From Geomonas edaphica (lineage in GTDB: Bacteria; Desulfobacterota; Desulfuromonadia; Geobacterales; Geobacteraceae), in contig NZ_SSYB01000008.1 in assembly GCF_004917075.1 (NCBI RefSeq), forward strand, positions 56,391-120,390: a stretch of DNA of 64,000 bases, written 5' to 3'. Below the pieces are notes generated by a model that saw nothing but the letters and a program-made list of their open reading frames with translations, was not told where the DNA came from and ran no database searches. The position numbers and the translations under genes are program-made. Shown piece after piece: positions 1 through 8,179 of this stretch; within the stretch, counting starts at the first letter, position 1, and each line of letters opens with the position of its first letter.

Positions 1-187
1 TGCGGCGGGCATCCTTGACCGGATGGGGTAAACCCGTTCAACGTTCAATGTTCAAGATTTGCAACCTGTCGGCCGAATAGGAGGTGACGTCTTGAGAATA
101 GAGCGTTTTGAAGATGTTGACTCGTGGAAGCAAGCTCGCTTGCTGGTAAAGGATGTGTATAGCCTGCTTTCTGCCTGTAAAGACACG
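1..187. repeat. 187-bp perfect direct repeat, copy 1
   Basis: These bases match 1919-2105 at every position I compared, an offset of 1,918. The copy holds the last ten codons and stop of the gene that ends at 1949, a GTTCAAN heptamer array, an AGGAGGT ribosome binding site and the first 32 codons of the four-helix-bundle gene. It then switches abruptly into sulfatase coding sequence after ACACG. The repeat may continue left of the window. Confidence 0.95.
92..187 (+). pseudogene. 5' fragment of four-helix-bundle (23S intervening-sequence) protein gene
   Basis: From the TTG at 92, behind AGGAGGT at 79-85, the frame reads the family's N-terminus (RIERFEDVDSWKQARLLV) and stays identical to the copy at 2010 up to base 187. 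There it runs into sulfatase sequence in another frame, so no complete protein can be made. It is either the left part of a tandem duplication or an assembly chimera. Confidence 0.7.
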
Positions 188-984
188 ACCACACCGTGTT
201 CGCTACGATGCGCGACAGGATCGAGTTGCGCCAGCAGGGTCGTACGCCGCAGGAGCGGGATCGGACTATCACCGACAAAATGCTCCGCTTCCTTGCCCGG
301 CCAAAAGACGGCAAACCCTTTTTCGGTTTCTTGTTTTATGATGCTCCTCATGCGGCGGACCACCCCGCCGGGGCGGTTCCGTTCCAACCGGCGGCCGCCG
401 AGGTGAACTACCTGACCCTCAACAACGAGACCGACCCGGTACCGCTTCTTAACAAGTACCGCAATTCCCTGCGCTACGTGGATGCCCTGGTCGGGGAGGT
501 GCTTGCCGCCCTGAGAAAAGAGGGGCATCTGGACGACACCGTAGTGATGATAACCGGGGACCATGGTCAGGAGTTCAACGATCTTAAGATGAATTACTGG
601 GGGCATAACGGCAACTTCTCCCGCTATCAGGTGCAGACCCCGCTTGTGGTGAGCTGGCCGGGGAGGACGGGTGTGCCAGTGTCCCGTGCGACAAGCCATC
701 TCGACGTGGTGCCAACCCTGATGCACGAGCTATTGGGGTGCACCAACGCCCCTTCCCAGTACAGCACCGGGCGCTACCTGTTCGACTCCGCCCCGCGCCC
801 GTACCTCATGGCGAGCTCCTGGGACACCATGAGCATCATCGAGTCCGACCGCACCACCGTCTCACTCTCGGCAGGTGAAGTCGACATCATGGACGAGCGC
901 TACCGTCCCCTAAGTGGCGCGGTGATACGCCCCAAGATCGTCCAGAGTGCGATGGAGGAGGCAGGGCGGTTCTTCGCCCGCTGA
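188..984 (+). pseudogene. C-terminal part of a membrane-type sulfatase (alkaline phosphatase superfamily), 5'-truncated
   Basis: The frame encodes about 265 residues resembling the C-terminal half of YejM/DUF3413-type sulfatases. FFGFLFYDAPH is followed by the metal-binding motif TGDHGQEF (near base 560) and WGHNG, which carries a further metal-ligand histidine. The N-terminal membrane segments and the half with the catalytic nucleophile are absent, because the 187-bp repeat is joined directly to mid-gene sequence at 187/188. A GTG at 196 could nominally start translation, but it has no ribosome binding site and the product would lack its active site. The intact family acts at the inner membrane on lipid or sugar phosphate or sulfate esters, which suits the neighbouring LPS sugar genes. 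An intact copy may lie left of the window. Confidence 0.75.
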
Positions 985-1001
985 GGCGAAAAGAGGAAAC
1001 C

Positions 1002-1949
1002 ATGGCATACCGAGAGATCGACTTCTCAGGCATCACCACCTATCCGATCGCCGAGCGTGGCAATCTGGTCCGCGTCGCCGACCACTTCGCCGCCGGCGTT
1101 TTCCCCGGCATGAGCGTCTCTGGGCTGCTTGCCGCCCTTCCCGCGCAACTGGGGGCCAAGGCGTTAAACGGTGTGATCGACGCAGTGGTCGCCGCCCGCG
1201 AGAAGGGAAAGCCGGTGGTGATAGGGATCGGCGGGCACGTCATCAAGTGCGGGCTGCAGCCCGTGTTGAAGTCGCTCATTGAGGCCGACGTCATAACCGC
1301 GGTCGCGATGAACGGCTCGGGCTCTATCCACGACTTCGAGATCGCGCTCATCGGCGCCACCAGTGAGAACGTAGCCGCCGCCCTTCATGCCGGCAATTTC
1401 GGGATGGCTGAGGAGACCGGTGCCGATATCAACGCGGCGCTGAAGAACGGAGTGGCCGACGGGCTAGGCTACGGGGAGTCCGTGGGGAGGATGATCGTGG
1501 AGCGTGAGCTCCCCTTTCACGAGCAGAGCTTGCTTGCCTCCTGCGTCAAAAGGGGGATCCCCGTCACGGTGCATGTCGCCATCGGGACCGACATCATCCA
1601 CCAGCATCCCAGTGCTGACGGCGCAGTGATAGGGGCTGCGACCTTCACCGACTTCAAGATCTTCACCTCCGTAGTCTCTGAGCTAGGTGACGGCGGTGTC
1701 TATCTGAACGTGGGGAGTGCCGTCTTGTTGCCCGAGGTGTTTTTGAAGGCGCTCTCCATCGCGCAGAACCTGGGGCACCACGTGGACCGGTTCACCACGG
1801 CGAACTTCGACATGCAGCAGCACTACCGTCCGTTGACCAACGTGGTCCGGCGTCCCACCGCCGGCGACAGCCGAGGGTACACCGTCACCGGCCATCACGA
1901 GATAATGATCCCGCTGCTTGCGGCGGGCATCCTTGACCGGATGGGGTAA
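1002..1949 (+). CDS. Deoxyhypusine synthase-like family protein
   Basis: This 315-residue protein starts at ATG 1002 behind AGAGGA. It has glycine-rich nucleotide-binding-type segments (VVIGIGGHVIKCGL, AMNGSGSIHDFE, GATSENV, GNFGMAEETG) in the order I associate with bacterial deoxyhypusine-synthase-like proteins, which have an NAD-binding Rossmann-type core. Bacteria lack the eIF5A substrate, so members of this family are thought to act on small amines; the substrate cannot be read here. There is no signal peptide or membrane segment. It starts 17 bp after the sulfatase fragment and its 3' end is part of the 187-bp repeat. The family assignment is moderate; the lack of similarity to the adjacent LPS enzymes leaves its role open. 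Confidence 0.55.
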   Translation: MAYREIDFSGITTYPIAERGNLVRVADHFAAGVFPGMSVSGLLAALPAQLGAKALNGVIDAVVAAREKGKPVVIGIGGHVIKCGLQPVLKSLIEADVITAVAMNGSGSIHDFEIALIGATSENVAAALHAGNFGMAEETGADINAALKNGVADGLGYGESVGRMIVERELPFHEQSLLASCVKRGIPVTVHVAIGTDIIHQHPSADGAVIGAATFTDFKIFTSVVSELGDGGVYLNVGSAVLLPEVFLKALSIAQNLGHHVDRFTTANFDMQQHYRPLTNVVRRPTAGDSRGYTVTGHHEIMIPLLAAGILDRMG

Positions 1950-2105
1950 ACCCGTTCAACGTTCAATGTTCAAGATTTGCAACCTGTCGGCCGAATAGGA
2001 GGTGACGTCTTGAGAATAGAGCGTTTTGAAGATGTTGACTCGTGGAAGCAAGCTCGCTTGCTGGTAAAGGATGTGTATAGCCTGCTTTCTGCCTGTAAAG
2101 ACACG
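1919..2105. repeat. 187-bp perfect direct repeat, copy 2
   Basis: This is identical to bases 1-187. After ACACG at 2101-2105 this copy continues into the rest of the four-helix-bundle gene, whereas copy 1 goes into the sulfatase. Repeat and intervening sequence together define a 1,918-bp period. Confidence 0.95.
1954..1974. repeat. Heptamer array GTTCAAN x3, left bracket of the four-helix-bundle gene
   Basis: The array reads GTTCAAC GTTCAAT GTTCAAG, a 7-base period with only the last base varying. It lies just before the ribosome binding site of the four-helix-bundle gene. The same array occurs at 36-56 within the duplicated segment. An oppositely oriented array follows the gene at 2399-2423. 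Confidence 0.85.
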
Positions 2106-2374
2106 GATACAGGGATCAGATTCAGCGTGCAGCCGTTTCTGTCATGTCCAACATTGCTGAAGGTTTTGATAGGGGTAGCAACCGGGAGTTCATACAGTAC
2201 CTGATCATTTCGCGGGGATCTGTTTCAGAAGTAAAGAGTCTAGCCTATGCAGGGTTGGATATAGGTCATTTTAGCCACGACTCGTTTGAGATCGTAATCC
2301 ATCACTGCAACAGGATAAGCAACATGCTAAATGGGTTCATAAGATTTTTGAAGACGTCTCAACGTAAGGCATAA
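2010..2374 (+). pseudogene. Four-helix-bundle / 23S rRNA intervening-sequence protein, frameshifted
   Basis: Translation would start at TTG 2010 behind AGGAGGT (1997-2003). The first frame gives RIERFEDVDSWKQARLLVKDVYSLLSACKDT as far as about base 2105. The rest of the family sequence (GYRDQIQRAAVSVMSNIAEGF, then RGSNREFIQYL, to a stop at 2372-2374) is in another frame. Adding one G in ACACGGATAC restores a continuous protein of about 121 residues, normal for the family. These small helical proteins occur within 23S rRNA intervening sequences and as stand-alone genes, often in polysaccharide loci; their function is unknown. The shift sits exactly at the breakpoint of the 187-bp repeat, so a sequencing or assembly error is a real possibility. 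Confidence 0.8.
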
Positions 2375-2398
2375 TAGGCGCGAAGGAATACCGACGGC

Positions 2399-2423
2399 GA
2401 ACGTTGAACGTTGAACGTTGAAC
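2399..2423. repeat. Heptamer array GTTGAAC x3, right bracket of the four-helix-bundle gene
   Basis: Three units of GTTGAAC follow a partial GAAC. GTTGAAC is the reverse complement of GTTCAAC, so this array is inverted relative to 1954-1974 and the two enclose the four-helix-bundle gene. It ends 17 bases before the hldE start codon. Confidence 0.85.
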
Positions 2424-2440
2424 GGCTTTTGGGAGAAGCA

Positions 2441-3904
2441 ATGGAAAGACGAGAAATAGAATCCCTGTTCGAGCGCGCCGGGGAAGTGCGGGCGCTGGTT
2501 ATCGGCGACTTGATGCTCGACGAGTACCTCTGGGGCAAGGCAGAGCGCATCTCGCCGGAGGCGCCGGTCCAGGTGGTCGAGGTGTCCCGGGAGGACTTGC
2601 GCCTTGGCGGCGCGGGGAACGTGGTGAACAACCTAATCGCGCTCGGGTGCCAGGTCGCGGTCTGCTCGGTAATCGGCAACGACGAAAACGGCGAACTGCT
2701 GCGTCGCGCCCTCGAGGACCAAGGGGTGACCCTTGCCGGGCTCTTCCAGGACCCGGAACGAAAGACCAGCAAGAAAACCCGCGTCCTCGCCGCGCACCAG
2801 CAGATCGTGCGGATCGACCGCGAGACGAGATCGGCGATCGGCCGCGCGAGCGAGCGGGTGCTCCTCGACTACGTGGACGCTCACCTGAACGGCTTCGATG
2901 TCATCGTCGTCTCGGACTACATGAAGGGGGTGCTCACCCCGGCGATTCTTACCGCTATCTGCGCTAAGGGACGCGAGCTCGGCGTACCGGTCGTTGTCGA
3001 CCCGAAGGGGGACGACTTCGGCAAATACCGCGGCGCCACCATCCTCACTCCAAACCGCAAGGAGGCGGAGATCGCCTCGGGGATCGCCATCACCGACATG
3101 GCGTCGCTCGAAAAGGCGGCCGGATCGATCCTCTCCGAGCTCGGGCTGGACGCACTCCTCATCACCCGCAGCGAAGCGGGGATGTCGCTCTTCCCGGCCC
3201 GCGGCGAGGCGGTGCACATTCCGACCGTGGCCCGCGAGGTGTTCGACGTGACCGGGGCTGGCGACACGGTGATCTCGGTCCTCTCCCTGGGGCTCGCCTG
3301 CGGCCTGCCCCTAGCGGACGCGGCCTGGCTCGCCAACGTCGCCGCCGGCATCGCGGTGGGTAAGCTCGGCACCTCCACGGTATCGCCGCAGGAGGTCGTC
3401 GCGGAGGCAGGGCACGGCACGGGCGACAGCAACGCGAAGATCAAGAACCTCGACGTCCTCACCCACGTGATTGCTAAGGCGCGCGCGCGGGGCAAGAAGG
3501 TGGTCTTCACTAACGGCTGCTTCGACCTTTTGCACGTGGGGCACGTAAAGTACCTGCAGAAGGCGCGCGAGCTCGGAGACCTGCTGGTCGTTGGGCTGAA
3601 CACGGACGCATCGGTGCGCCGCCTTAAAGGGGAGGGGAGACCGCTCATCCAGGAGTCGGAGCGGGCGCACATCCTAGCGGCGCTAGGCTGCATCGACTAC
3701 GTGGTACTCTTCGACGAGGACACGCCGCTTACCGTGATTGAGGCGCTGCGGCCGGCCGTGCTGGTCAAAGGGGGGGATTACAGCATCGAGAACGTGGTCG
3801 GGCGCGAGATCGTCGAGGCCAACGGCGGGCGGGTTGCCCTCATCGACTTCGTCGACGGTCGCTCCACAACACGGATCATCGAAAAAATCCTGGCTTCGAA
3901 CTGA
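2441..3904 (+). CDS. hldE: Bifunctional heptose-7-phosphate kinase / heptose-1-phosphate adenylyltransferase HldE
   Basis: This 487-residue protein makes ADP-heptose for the LPS inner core. The N-terminal ribokinase-type domain (about residues 1-320) has an early GAGNVVNN segment and the C-terminal anion-hole motif DVTGAGDT. The C-terminal cytidylyltransferase-type domain begins near residue 350 with VFTNGCFDLLHVGHVKYLQ, containing the HxGH signature. The start at 2441 follows GGGAGAAG; an earlier in-frame ATG (2411) lies inside the heptamer array and is unlikely. Length and domain order match the fused enzyme. It heads the GDP-sugar genes gmd and fcl, consistent with a surface-polysaccharide cluster. 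Confidence 0.95.
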   Translation: MERREIESLFERAGEVRALVIGDLMLDEYLWGKAERISPEAPVQVVEVSREDLRLGGAGNVVNNLIALGCQVAVCSVIGNDENGELLRRALEDQGVTLAGLFQDPERKTSKKTRVLAAHQQIVRIDRETRSAIGRASERVLLDYVDAHLNGFDVIVVSDYMKGVLTPAILTAICAKGRELGVPVVVDPKGDDFGKYRGATILTPNRKEAEIASGIAITDMASLEKAAGSILSELGLDALLITRSEAGMSLFPARGEAVHIPTVAREVFDVTGAGDTVISVLSLGLACGLPLADAAWLANVAAGIAVGKLGTSTVSPQEVVAEAGHGTGDSNAKIKNLDVLTHVIAKARARGKKVVFTNGCFDLLHVGHVKYLQKARELGDLLVVGLNTDASVRRLKGEGRPLIQESERAHILAALGCIDYVVLFDEDTPLTVIEALRPAVLVKGGDYSIENVVGREIVEANGGRVALIDFVDGRSTTRIIEKILASN

Positions 3905-3980
3905 TAAGTAGGCCGCACGGGCTTGAGGTGCGTCGCTTCTATGTTATTCATTTTGAGTTATTAATTTTCCCGGAGGGGTC

Positions 3981-5033
3981 ATGAAAAAAGCGTTCATCAC
4001 GGGGATCACCGGGCAGGATGGATCGTATCTGGCGGAACTTCTGCTCTCTAAGGGGTACGAAGTACACGGCATGATCCGCCGCTCATCCTCTTTCAACACC
4101 GGCAGGATCGATCACATATACCGCGATCCGCACGAGGAGGACACCCGCCTCTTTCTCCATTACGGCGACCTAAACGACGCGAGCTCGATCAACCGCCTGT
4201 TACGTGAAATCCACCCGGACGAGATCTACAACCTGGGGGCCCAGAGCCATGTACGCGTCTCTTTTGACGTCCCTGAGTACACCGGAGAAGTCGACGCGCT
4301 AGGCACGGTGCGCATTCTGGAGGGGATTCGCGAGGCGGGACTAAACACCCGCTTCTACCAGGCGTCCTCTTCAGAGCTCTATGGCAAGGTGGTCGAGACG
4401 CCGCAGCGTGAAACGACCCCCTTCTACCCACGCTCACCGTACGCCTGCGCCAAGGCCTATGCCTTCTATATCACCATGAACTACCGCGAGAGCTACGGTA
4501 TGTTCGCCTGCAACGGCATCCTCTTCAACCACGAGTCGCCGCGCCGCGGCGAGACCTTCGTCACGAGGAAGATCACCCGCGCAGCGGCACGCATAAAACT
4601 AGGCCTGCAGGAGCGCCTCTATCTGGGGAACCTCGATGCGAAGAGGGACTGGGGTTTTGCCGGCGATTACGTGGAGGCGATGTGGCGCATGCTCCAGTCG
4701 GACACGCCAGCCGATTACGTGGTGGCGACTGGCGAGACCCACAGCGTGCGCGAGTTCGCTGAAATCGTTTTTGGCAGTCTCGACATGCCGCTTTCCTGGG
4801 AGGGAGCAGGGGAAAAGGAGGTTGGCATCAACCGGAACACCGGCAAGATCGTCATCGAGATCGACCCGCGCTATTTCCGCCCCGCCGAGGTGGATCTTCT
4901 CCTTGGGGACGCGAGCAAGGCAAAGCGTGAGTTAGGGTGGGAGCCTAAGACCTCCTTTGCCGAGCTGGTGCGCATGATGACGCAGGCCGACCTGGCCTAT
5001 GCCGAAAGGGAGCAGCGGGCGGATGGAAAATAA
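3981..5033 (+). CDS. gmd: GDP-mannose 4,6-dehydratase
   Basis: This 350-residue cytosolic short-chain dehydrogenase/reductase converts GDP-D-mannose to GDP-4-keto-6-deoxymannose. The N-terminal Rossmann motif is [15 protein letters not shown]. The catalytic YxxxK is in [12 protein letters not shown], and SSELYGKV with NHESPRRGE are typical Gmd segments. ATG 3981 follows CGGAGGGG. The coding end overlaps the next gene by 11 bases, so the two steps to GDP-fucose are translationally coupled. Confidence 0.95.
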   Translation: MKKAFITGITGQDGSYLAELLLSKGYEVHGMIRRSSSFNTGRIDHIYRDPHEEDTRLFLHYGDLNDASSINRLLREIHPDEIYNLGAQSHVRVSFDVPEYTGEVDALGTVRILEGIREAGLNTRFYQASSSELYGKVVETPQRETTPFYPRSPYACAKAYAFYITMNYRESYGMFACNGILFNHESPRRGETFVTRKITRAAARIKLGLQERLYLGNLDAKRDWGFAGDYVEAMWRMLQSDTPADYVVATGETHSVREFAEIVFGSLDMPLSWEGAGEKEVGINRNTGKIVIEIDPRYFRPAEVDLLLGDASKAKRELGWEPKTSFAELVRMMTQADLAYAEREQRADGK

Positions 5034-5952
5034 CGCGAAAATCTTCGTCGCCGGCCATCGCGGCCTGGTCGGCTCCGCCCTGGTGCGGGAACTGGAGCGC
5101 CGCGGCTTTTCAAACCTGGTGCTGCGCAAGAGCTCGGAACTCGACCTGAGGGACCAGGCGGCGGCACGGGCCTTCTTCGAGGCTGAACGCCCGGATTACG
5201 TCCTCTTGGCCGCTGCAAAGGTGGGGGGTATCGTTGCCAACAACAGCTTCCCGGCCGACTTCATCTACGACAACCTGATGATTCAGAACAACGTGATTCA
5301 CTCGAGCTACCGCTTCGGCGTGAAGAAGCTGCTTCTACTTGGTTCCACCTGCATTTATCCGAAGCTCGCGCCGCAGCCAATCCGGGAGGAGGCCCTACTC
5401 ACCGGGCCGCTCGAGCCGACGAACGAGCCGTACGCAATTGCGAAGATCGCCGGAATCAAGATGTGCCAGTCCTACAACCGCCAGTACGGCACCAGGTTCA
5501 TCTGCGCGATGCCGACCAACCTCTATGGCCCTAACGACAACTTCGATCTCACTACCTCGCACGTGCTCCCGGCCCTTATCCGCAGGTTCCACGAGGCGAA
5601 GGCGTCTGGCGCCGCAGATGTCACCATCTGGGGGACCGGCACCCCCTACCGCGAGTTCGTGCACGTGGATGACGTGGCCCGCGCCTCGCTCTTTCTCATG
5701 GAGCGCTACGAGGGGTGGGAGCCGGTGAACGTCGGGAGCGGCAAGGAGCTCACTATTGGGGGGCTGGCCAAGAAGATCGCCGCCGTCGTTGGCTTCACCG
5801 GAAAGATCCTCTTCGATACCTCAAAACCCGACGGCACACCAAGAAAACTAAGCGATGTGAGTCGGATCCACGAGCTCGGCTGGCGCCACGAGATCGAGCT
5901 CGATGAGGGACTCGCGAGCACCTACCGGTGGTACCTGGAAAACCGTACCTGA
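5023..5952 (+). CDS. fcl: GDP-L-fucose synthase
   Basis: This 309-residue enzyme epimerises and reduces the Gmd product to GDP-L-fucose with NADPH. It begins [13 protein letters not shown] (Rossmann fold), contains the SST/YxxxK set (GSTCIYP, then [10 protein letters not shown]) and ends with the short-chain extended-family fold. I chose ATG 5023 because conserved sequence begins there and it overlaps gmd in the usual way. The following 200 bp contain no gene, so transcription of this cluster probably ends before lptC. Confidence 0.95.
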   Translation: MENNAKIFVAGHRGLVGSALVRELERRGFSNLVLRKSSELDLRDQAAARAFFEAERPDYVLLAAAKVGGIVANNSFPADFIYDNLMIQNNVIHSSYRFGVKKLLLLGSTCIYPKLAPQPIREEALLTGPLEPTNEPYAIAKIAGIKMCQSYNRQYGTRFICAMPTNLYGPNDNFDLTTSHVLPALIRRFHEAKASGAADVTIWGTGTPYREFVHVDDVARASLFLMERYEGWEPVNVGSGKELTIGGLAKKIAAVVGFTGKILFDTSKPDGTPRKLSDVSRIHELGWRHEIELDEGLASTYRWYLENRT

Positions 5953-6116
5953 ACTGGCAACTTTTCCGACATCCTACCTTGCTTCCCGTCCCGGTTTGAC
6001 CGGGGCGGGTACCTCTCATCCAGAACGCTGCCCCCGCATCCTCCGCGCCGTGAACCGACGTTCTTTTGCCTTTTTCAATCTTTGTGCCAAAACTTTCACA
6101 GCGCAGCAAAATGCGC

Positions 6117-6145
6117 TTTACAGTGAATTTTTTAGATGCTATACT
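6117..6145 (+). promoter_or_regulatory. Sigma-70-type promoter of the lpt operon
   Basis: TTTACA (6117-6122), a 17-base spacer and TATACT (6140-6145) form a near-consensus promoter. Expected transcription start is about 6151-6153, only 6-8 bases before the ATG of lptC. Confidence 0.65.
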
Positions 6146-6158
6146 TTGCCACGAAATC

Positions 6159-6731
6159 ATGCATAACTTCAATAATTTCAAGCGATTCCTCGGCATCCTG
6201 GCAGTAGTTGCCTCCCTGTTGGTGATAGCCACCATAGTTTTCCGAATGCAGCAGGAAGCAGCACCCAAGCTCGCGGTGCGCAAGCTTCCCCTGCAGGTGG
6301 ATGTCTCCCTGCAGAAGTTCCATTACACGGAAACCAAACAGGGGGTCAAACGGTGGGAACTCACCGCGGACCGGGCCGAGTATAATAAGAAAGCCGACAT
6401 CTCCTACCTGACCGGGGTGCGGATGCTGGTGCACGGCGCGGGCGGCGTGGGCGATCTCGCGATCACCGCGCAGCACGCCGAATACCATAACGGCACCAGG
6501 GATATCGCCCTCATCGGAGACGTGCGGGGAAAAAGCGACAAGGGGTACGGCTTTTCCGCCCCCCGTGTCGATTACATCGCGGCGCGCACCCTGTTGACCA
6601 CCGCGGAGCGGGTTAGGCTCACCGATGTCGGGAGCCAGTTGGAAGGAACGGGAATGGAGTATCAGACGCAGACGAGGAAGTTCAAATTGATGAAAGAGGT
6701 CACCGCAGTGTACCGGCAGGAGGGGAAATGA
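6159..6731 (+). CDS. lptC: LPS export ABC transporter periplasmic protein LptC
   Basis: This 190-residue bitopic inner-membrane protein passes LPS from the LptBFG complex to LptA. One membrane helix (about residues 8-27, LGILAVVASLLVIATIVF) is followed by the periplasmic beta-jellyroll domain with typical LptC sequence (WELTADRAEYN, then a conserved GTGMEY). The start at 6159 places the helix normally. Upstream ATGs exist in frame (for example 6111), but they lie in or before the promoter. No Shine-Dalgarno sequence is visible, which fits the very short leader. The stop overlaps the lptA start (ATGA). Confidence 0.9.
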   Translation: MHNFNNFKRFLGILAVVASLLVIATIVFRMQQEAAPKLAVRKLPLQVDVSLQKFHYTETKQGVKRWELTADRAEYNKKADISYLTGVRMLVHGAGGVGDLAITAQHAEYHNGTRDIALIGDVRGKSDKGYGFSAPRVDYIAARTLLTTAERVRLTDVGSQLEGTGMEYQTQTRKFKLMKEVTAVYRQEGK

Positions 6732-7228
6732 TGCGACGTATCCTCTTCAGTTTGGTCCTCGCTCTCTCGCTTTTCACGGTGGCGGCCTTCGGCGCCCAGG
6801 TGACAGGCAGCAGCAAAGAGCCTTTAAAAGTAAAGTCCGACACGCTTACCACCGATAACGAGAAAAAGACCGCTTCCTTCGAGGGTAAAGTGGTCGCCCG
6901 CCAGGGGGATATGACGCTCTACGCGGATCGTCTCGTCGTCTCCTACAGCGGCCCTGGTAACGAGGTGAGCCAAGTTGAGGCCTTCGGTAACGTCCGTATC
7001 GTACAGCAGGAGCGGCAGGCAACCGGCGCGCACGGCGTGTACGACCCGAAGACGGCGCGCATCACCTTGGACGGCAACCCGAGGGTGGTGTCCGGCGAAG
7101 ACGTCGTCACCGGAAAGGTCATCGTATATTACGTGAACGAGCAGAAAAGCGTCGTCACCAGCGGTCCGAAGGAGCGGGTGGAAGCGGTCATCCATCCGGG
7201 GGGTAAAGATGCCGGGCAGAAGCGGTAG
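6728..7228 (+). CDS. lptA: LPS transport periplasmic protein LptA
   Basis: This 166-residue protein has a signal peptide ([18 protein letters not shown], cleavage about residue 23) and one OstA/LptA jellyroll domain ([19 protein letters not shown], then [20 protein letters not shown]). It forms the periplasmic bridge carrying LPS to LptD. It overlaps lptC by four bases and lptB by 20, so all three subunits are translationally coupled. The length is typical. Confidence 0.93.
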   Translation: MMRRILFSLVLALSLFTVAAFGAQVTGSSKEPLKVKSDTLTTDNEKKTASFEGKVVARQGDMTLYADRLVVSYSGPGNEVSQVEAFGNVRIVQQERQATGAHGVYDPKTARITLDGNPRVVSGEDVVTGKVIVYYVNEQKSVVTSGPKERVEAVIHPGGKDAGQKR

Positions 7229-7946
7229 CACCCTCTACACGAAAGGGCTTGCCAAGGGTTTCAACAAGCGGATGGTGGTAAAGGGGGTCGACCTCGAGCT
7301 CCACTCCGGAGAGGTGGTGGGGCTTTTGGGCCCCAACGGCGCCGGAAAGACCACCACTTTCTACATGGTGGTGGGGCTCACCAGGCCGGACGAGGGGGAG
7401 GTCTTCCTCGACGGCGATCCGATCACCGGGCTCCCCATGTACCAGCGGGCGCGGCGCGGCATCAGCTATCTGCCGCAGGAGCCGTCCGTGTTCCGGCGCT
7501 TGACGGTGAGGGACAACCTCCTGGCCGTTTTGGAGACCATGGATCTCACCCCGGTAAGGCGCCGCGAGCGTGTCGAGGAGCTTCTCGCCGAGTTCCGCAT
7601 TGGTCACATTGCGGGGAGCCGCGGCTACGCCCTCTCCGGTGGGGAGAGGCGCCGCGTCGAGATCGCCCGGGCGCTTGCCACCGATCCCGCCTTCATCCTC
7701 TTGGATGAGCCGTTCGCGGGGATCGATCCGATCGCGGTGATTGACATCCAGAGCATCATCACCGCGTTGAAGGAGAAGGGGCTCGGGGTTCTTATTTCCG
7801 ACCACAACGTCCGCGAGACGCTCGGTGTATGCGATAAGGCCTACATTATGAACGCCGGTGAGGTGCTCGAAGTAGGCGATCCGGTGCAGATTTCTCAAAG
7901 CAAGAAGGCACGCGAGATCTATCTCGGGGACAAGTTCAGGCTGTAA
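7209..7946 (+). CDS. lptB: LPS export ABC transporter ATP-binding protein LptB
   Basis: This 245-residue ATPase powers LPS extraction from the inner membrane. Walker A is [11 protein letters not shown] (near residue 40), Q-loop context is [13 protein letters not shown], the signature is [15 protein letters not shown], and Walker B is [16 protein letters not shown] (near residue 163), followed by the H-loop SDHNV. These are the usual LptB forms. The gene starts inside lptA. The permease genes lptF and lptG are not in the window. rpoN follows after 233 bp, the conserved proteobacterial order. Confidence 0.96.
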   Translation: MPGRSGSTLYTKGLAKGFNKRMVVKGVDLELHSGEVVGLLGPNGAGKTTTFYMVVGLTRPDEGEVFLDGDPITGLPMYQRARRGISYLPQEPSVFRRLTVRDNLLAVLETMDLTPVRRRERVEELLAEFRIGHIAGSRGYALSGGERRRVEIARALATDPAFILLDEPFAGIDPIAVIDIQSIITALKEKGLGVLISDHNVRETLGVCDKAYIMNAGEVLEVGDPVQISQSKKAREIYLGDKFRL

Positions 7947-7957
7947 GGAAGAAGCAC

Positions 7958-7985
7958 GTTCTATGTTCTAGGTTCTACGTTCTAC
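7958..7985. repeat. Heptamer array GTTCTAN x4, left bracket upstream of rpoN
   Basis: The array reads GTTCTAT GTTCTAG GTTCTAC GTTCTAC, a 7-base period with the last base varying. It starts 12 bases after the lptB stop. An inverted counterpart lies at 8134-8152. Confidence 0.85.
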
Positions 7986-8027
7986 GTTAAAAATGCGAGG
8001 CAGGTCGCCAAAGTTCCTTCCTTGCGC

Positions 8028-8086
8028 TATAATGAGAACAAAGAGAGCCGGGACTCCATGAACATGTAAGCTTTTCATTTCTTACA
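8028..8086 (+). promoter_or_regulatory. Probable rpoN leader region: TATAAT box and inverted repeat
   Basis: A consensus -10 box TATAAT (8028-8033) lacks a good -35 at the right distance (TCGCCA at 8005-8010). Downstream, TGTAAG (8065-8070) and CTTACA (8081-8086) form a 6-bp inverted repeat with a 10-base loop. Both elements lie between the two oppositely oriented heptamer arrays. Confidence 0.4.
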
Positions 8087-8133
8087 CGGCACGGAATTCG
8101 GAAACAATCGCAGGAAACGGCGGTTTTTTAAAC

Positions 8134-8152
8134 GTAGAACATAACGTAGAAC
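8134..8152. repeat. Inverted heptamer element GTAGAAC x2, right bracket upstream of rpoN
   Basis: Two copies of GTAGAAC are separated by ATAAC. GTAGAAC is the reverse complement of GTTCTAC, so this is the inverted partner of 7958-7985. It ends 27 bases before the rpoN start. Confidence 0.75.
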
Positions 8153-8179
8153 GTTTTCAGGTTTCGGCAGCGAGGATTT

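Noticed and set aside
6069-6090. Sigma-54-like TGGCAC-N5-TTGA on the minus strand
   Set aside because: The -12 element is TTGA rather than TTGC, and it points into the 3' end of fcl, so it would drive no gene.
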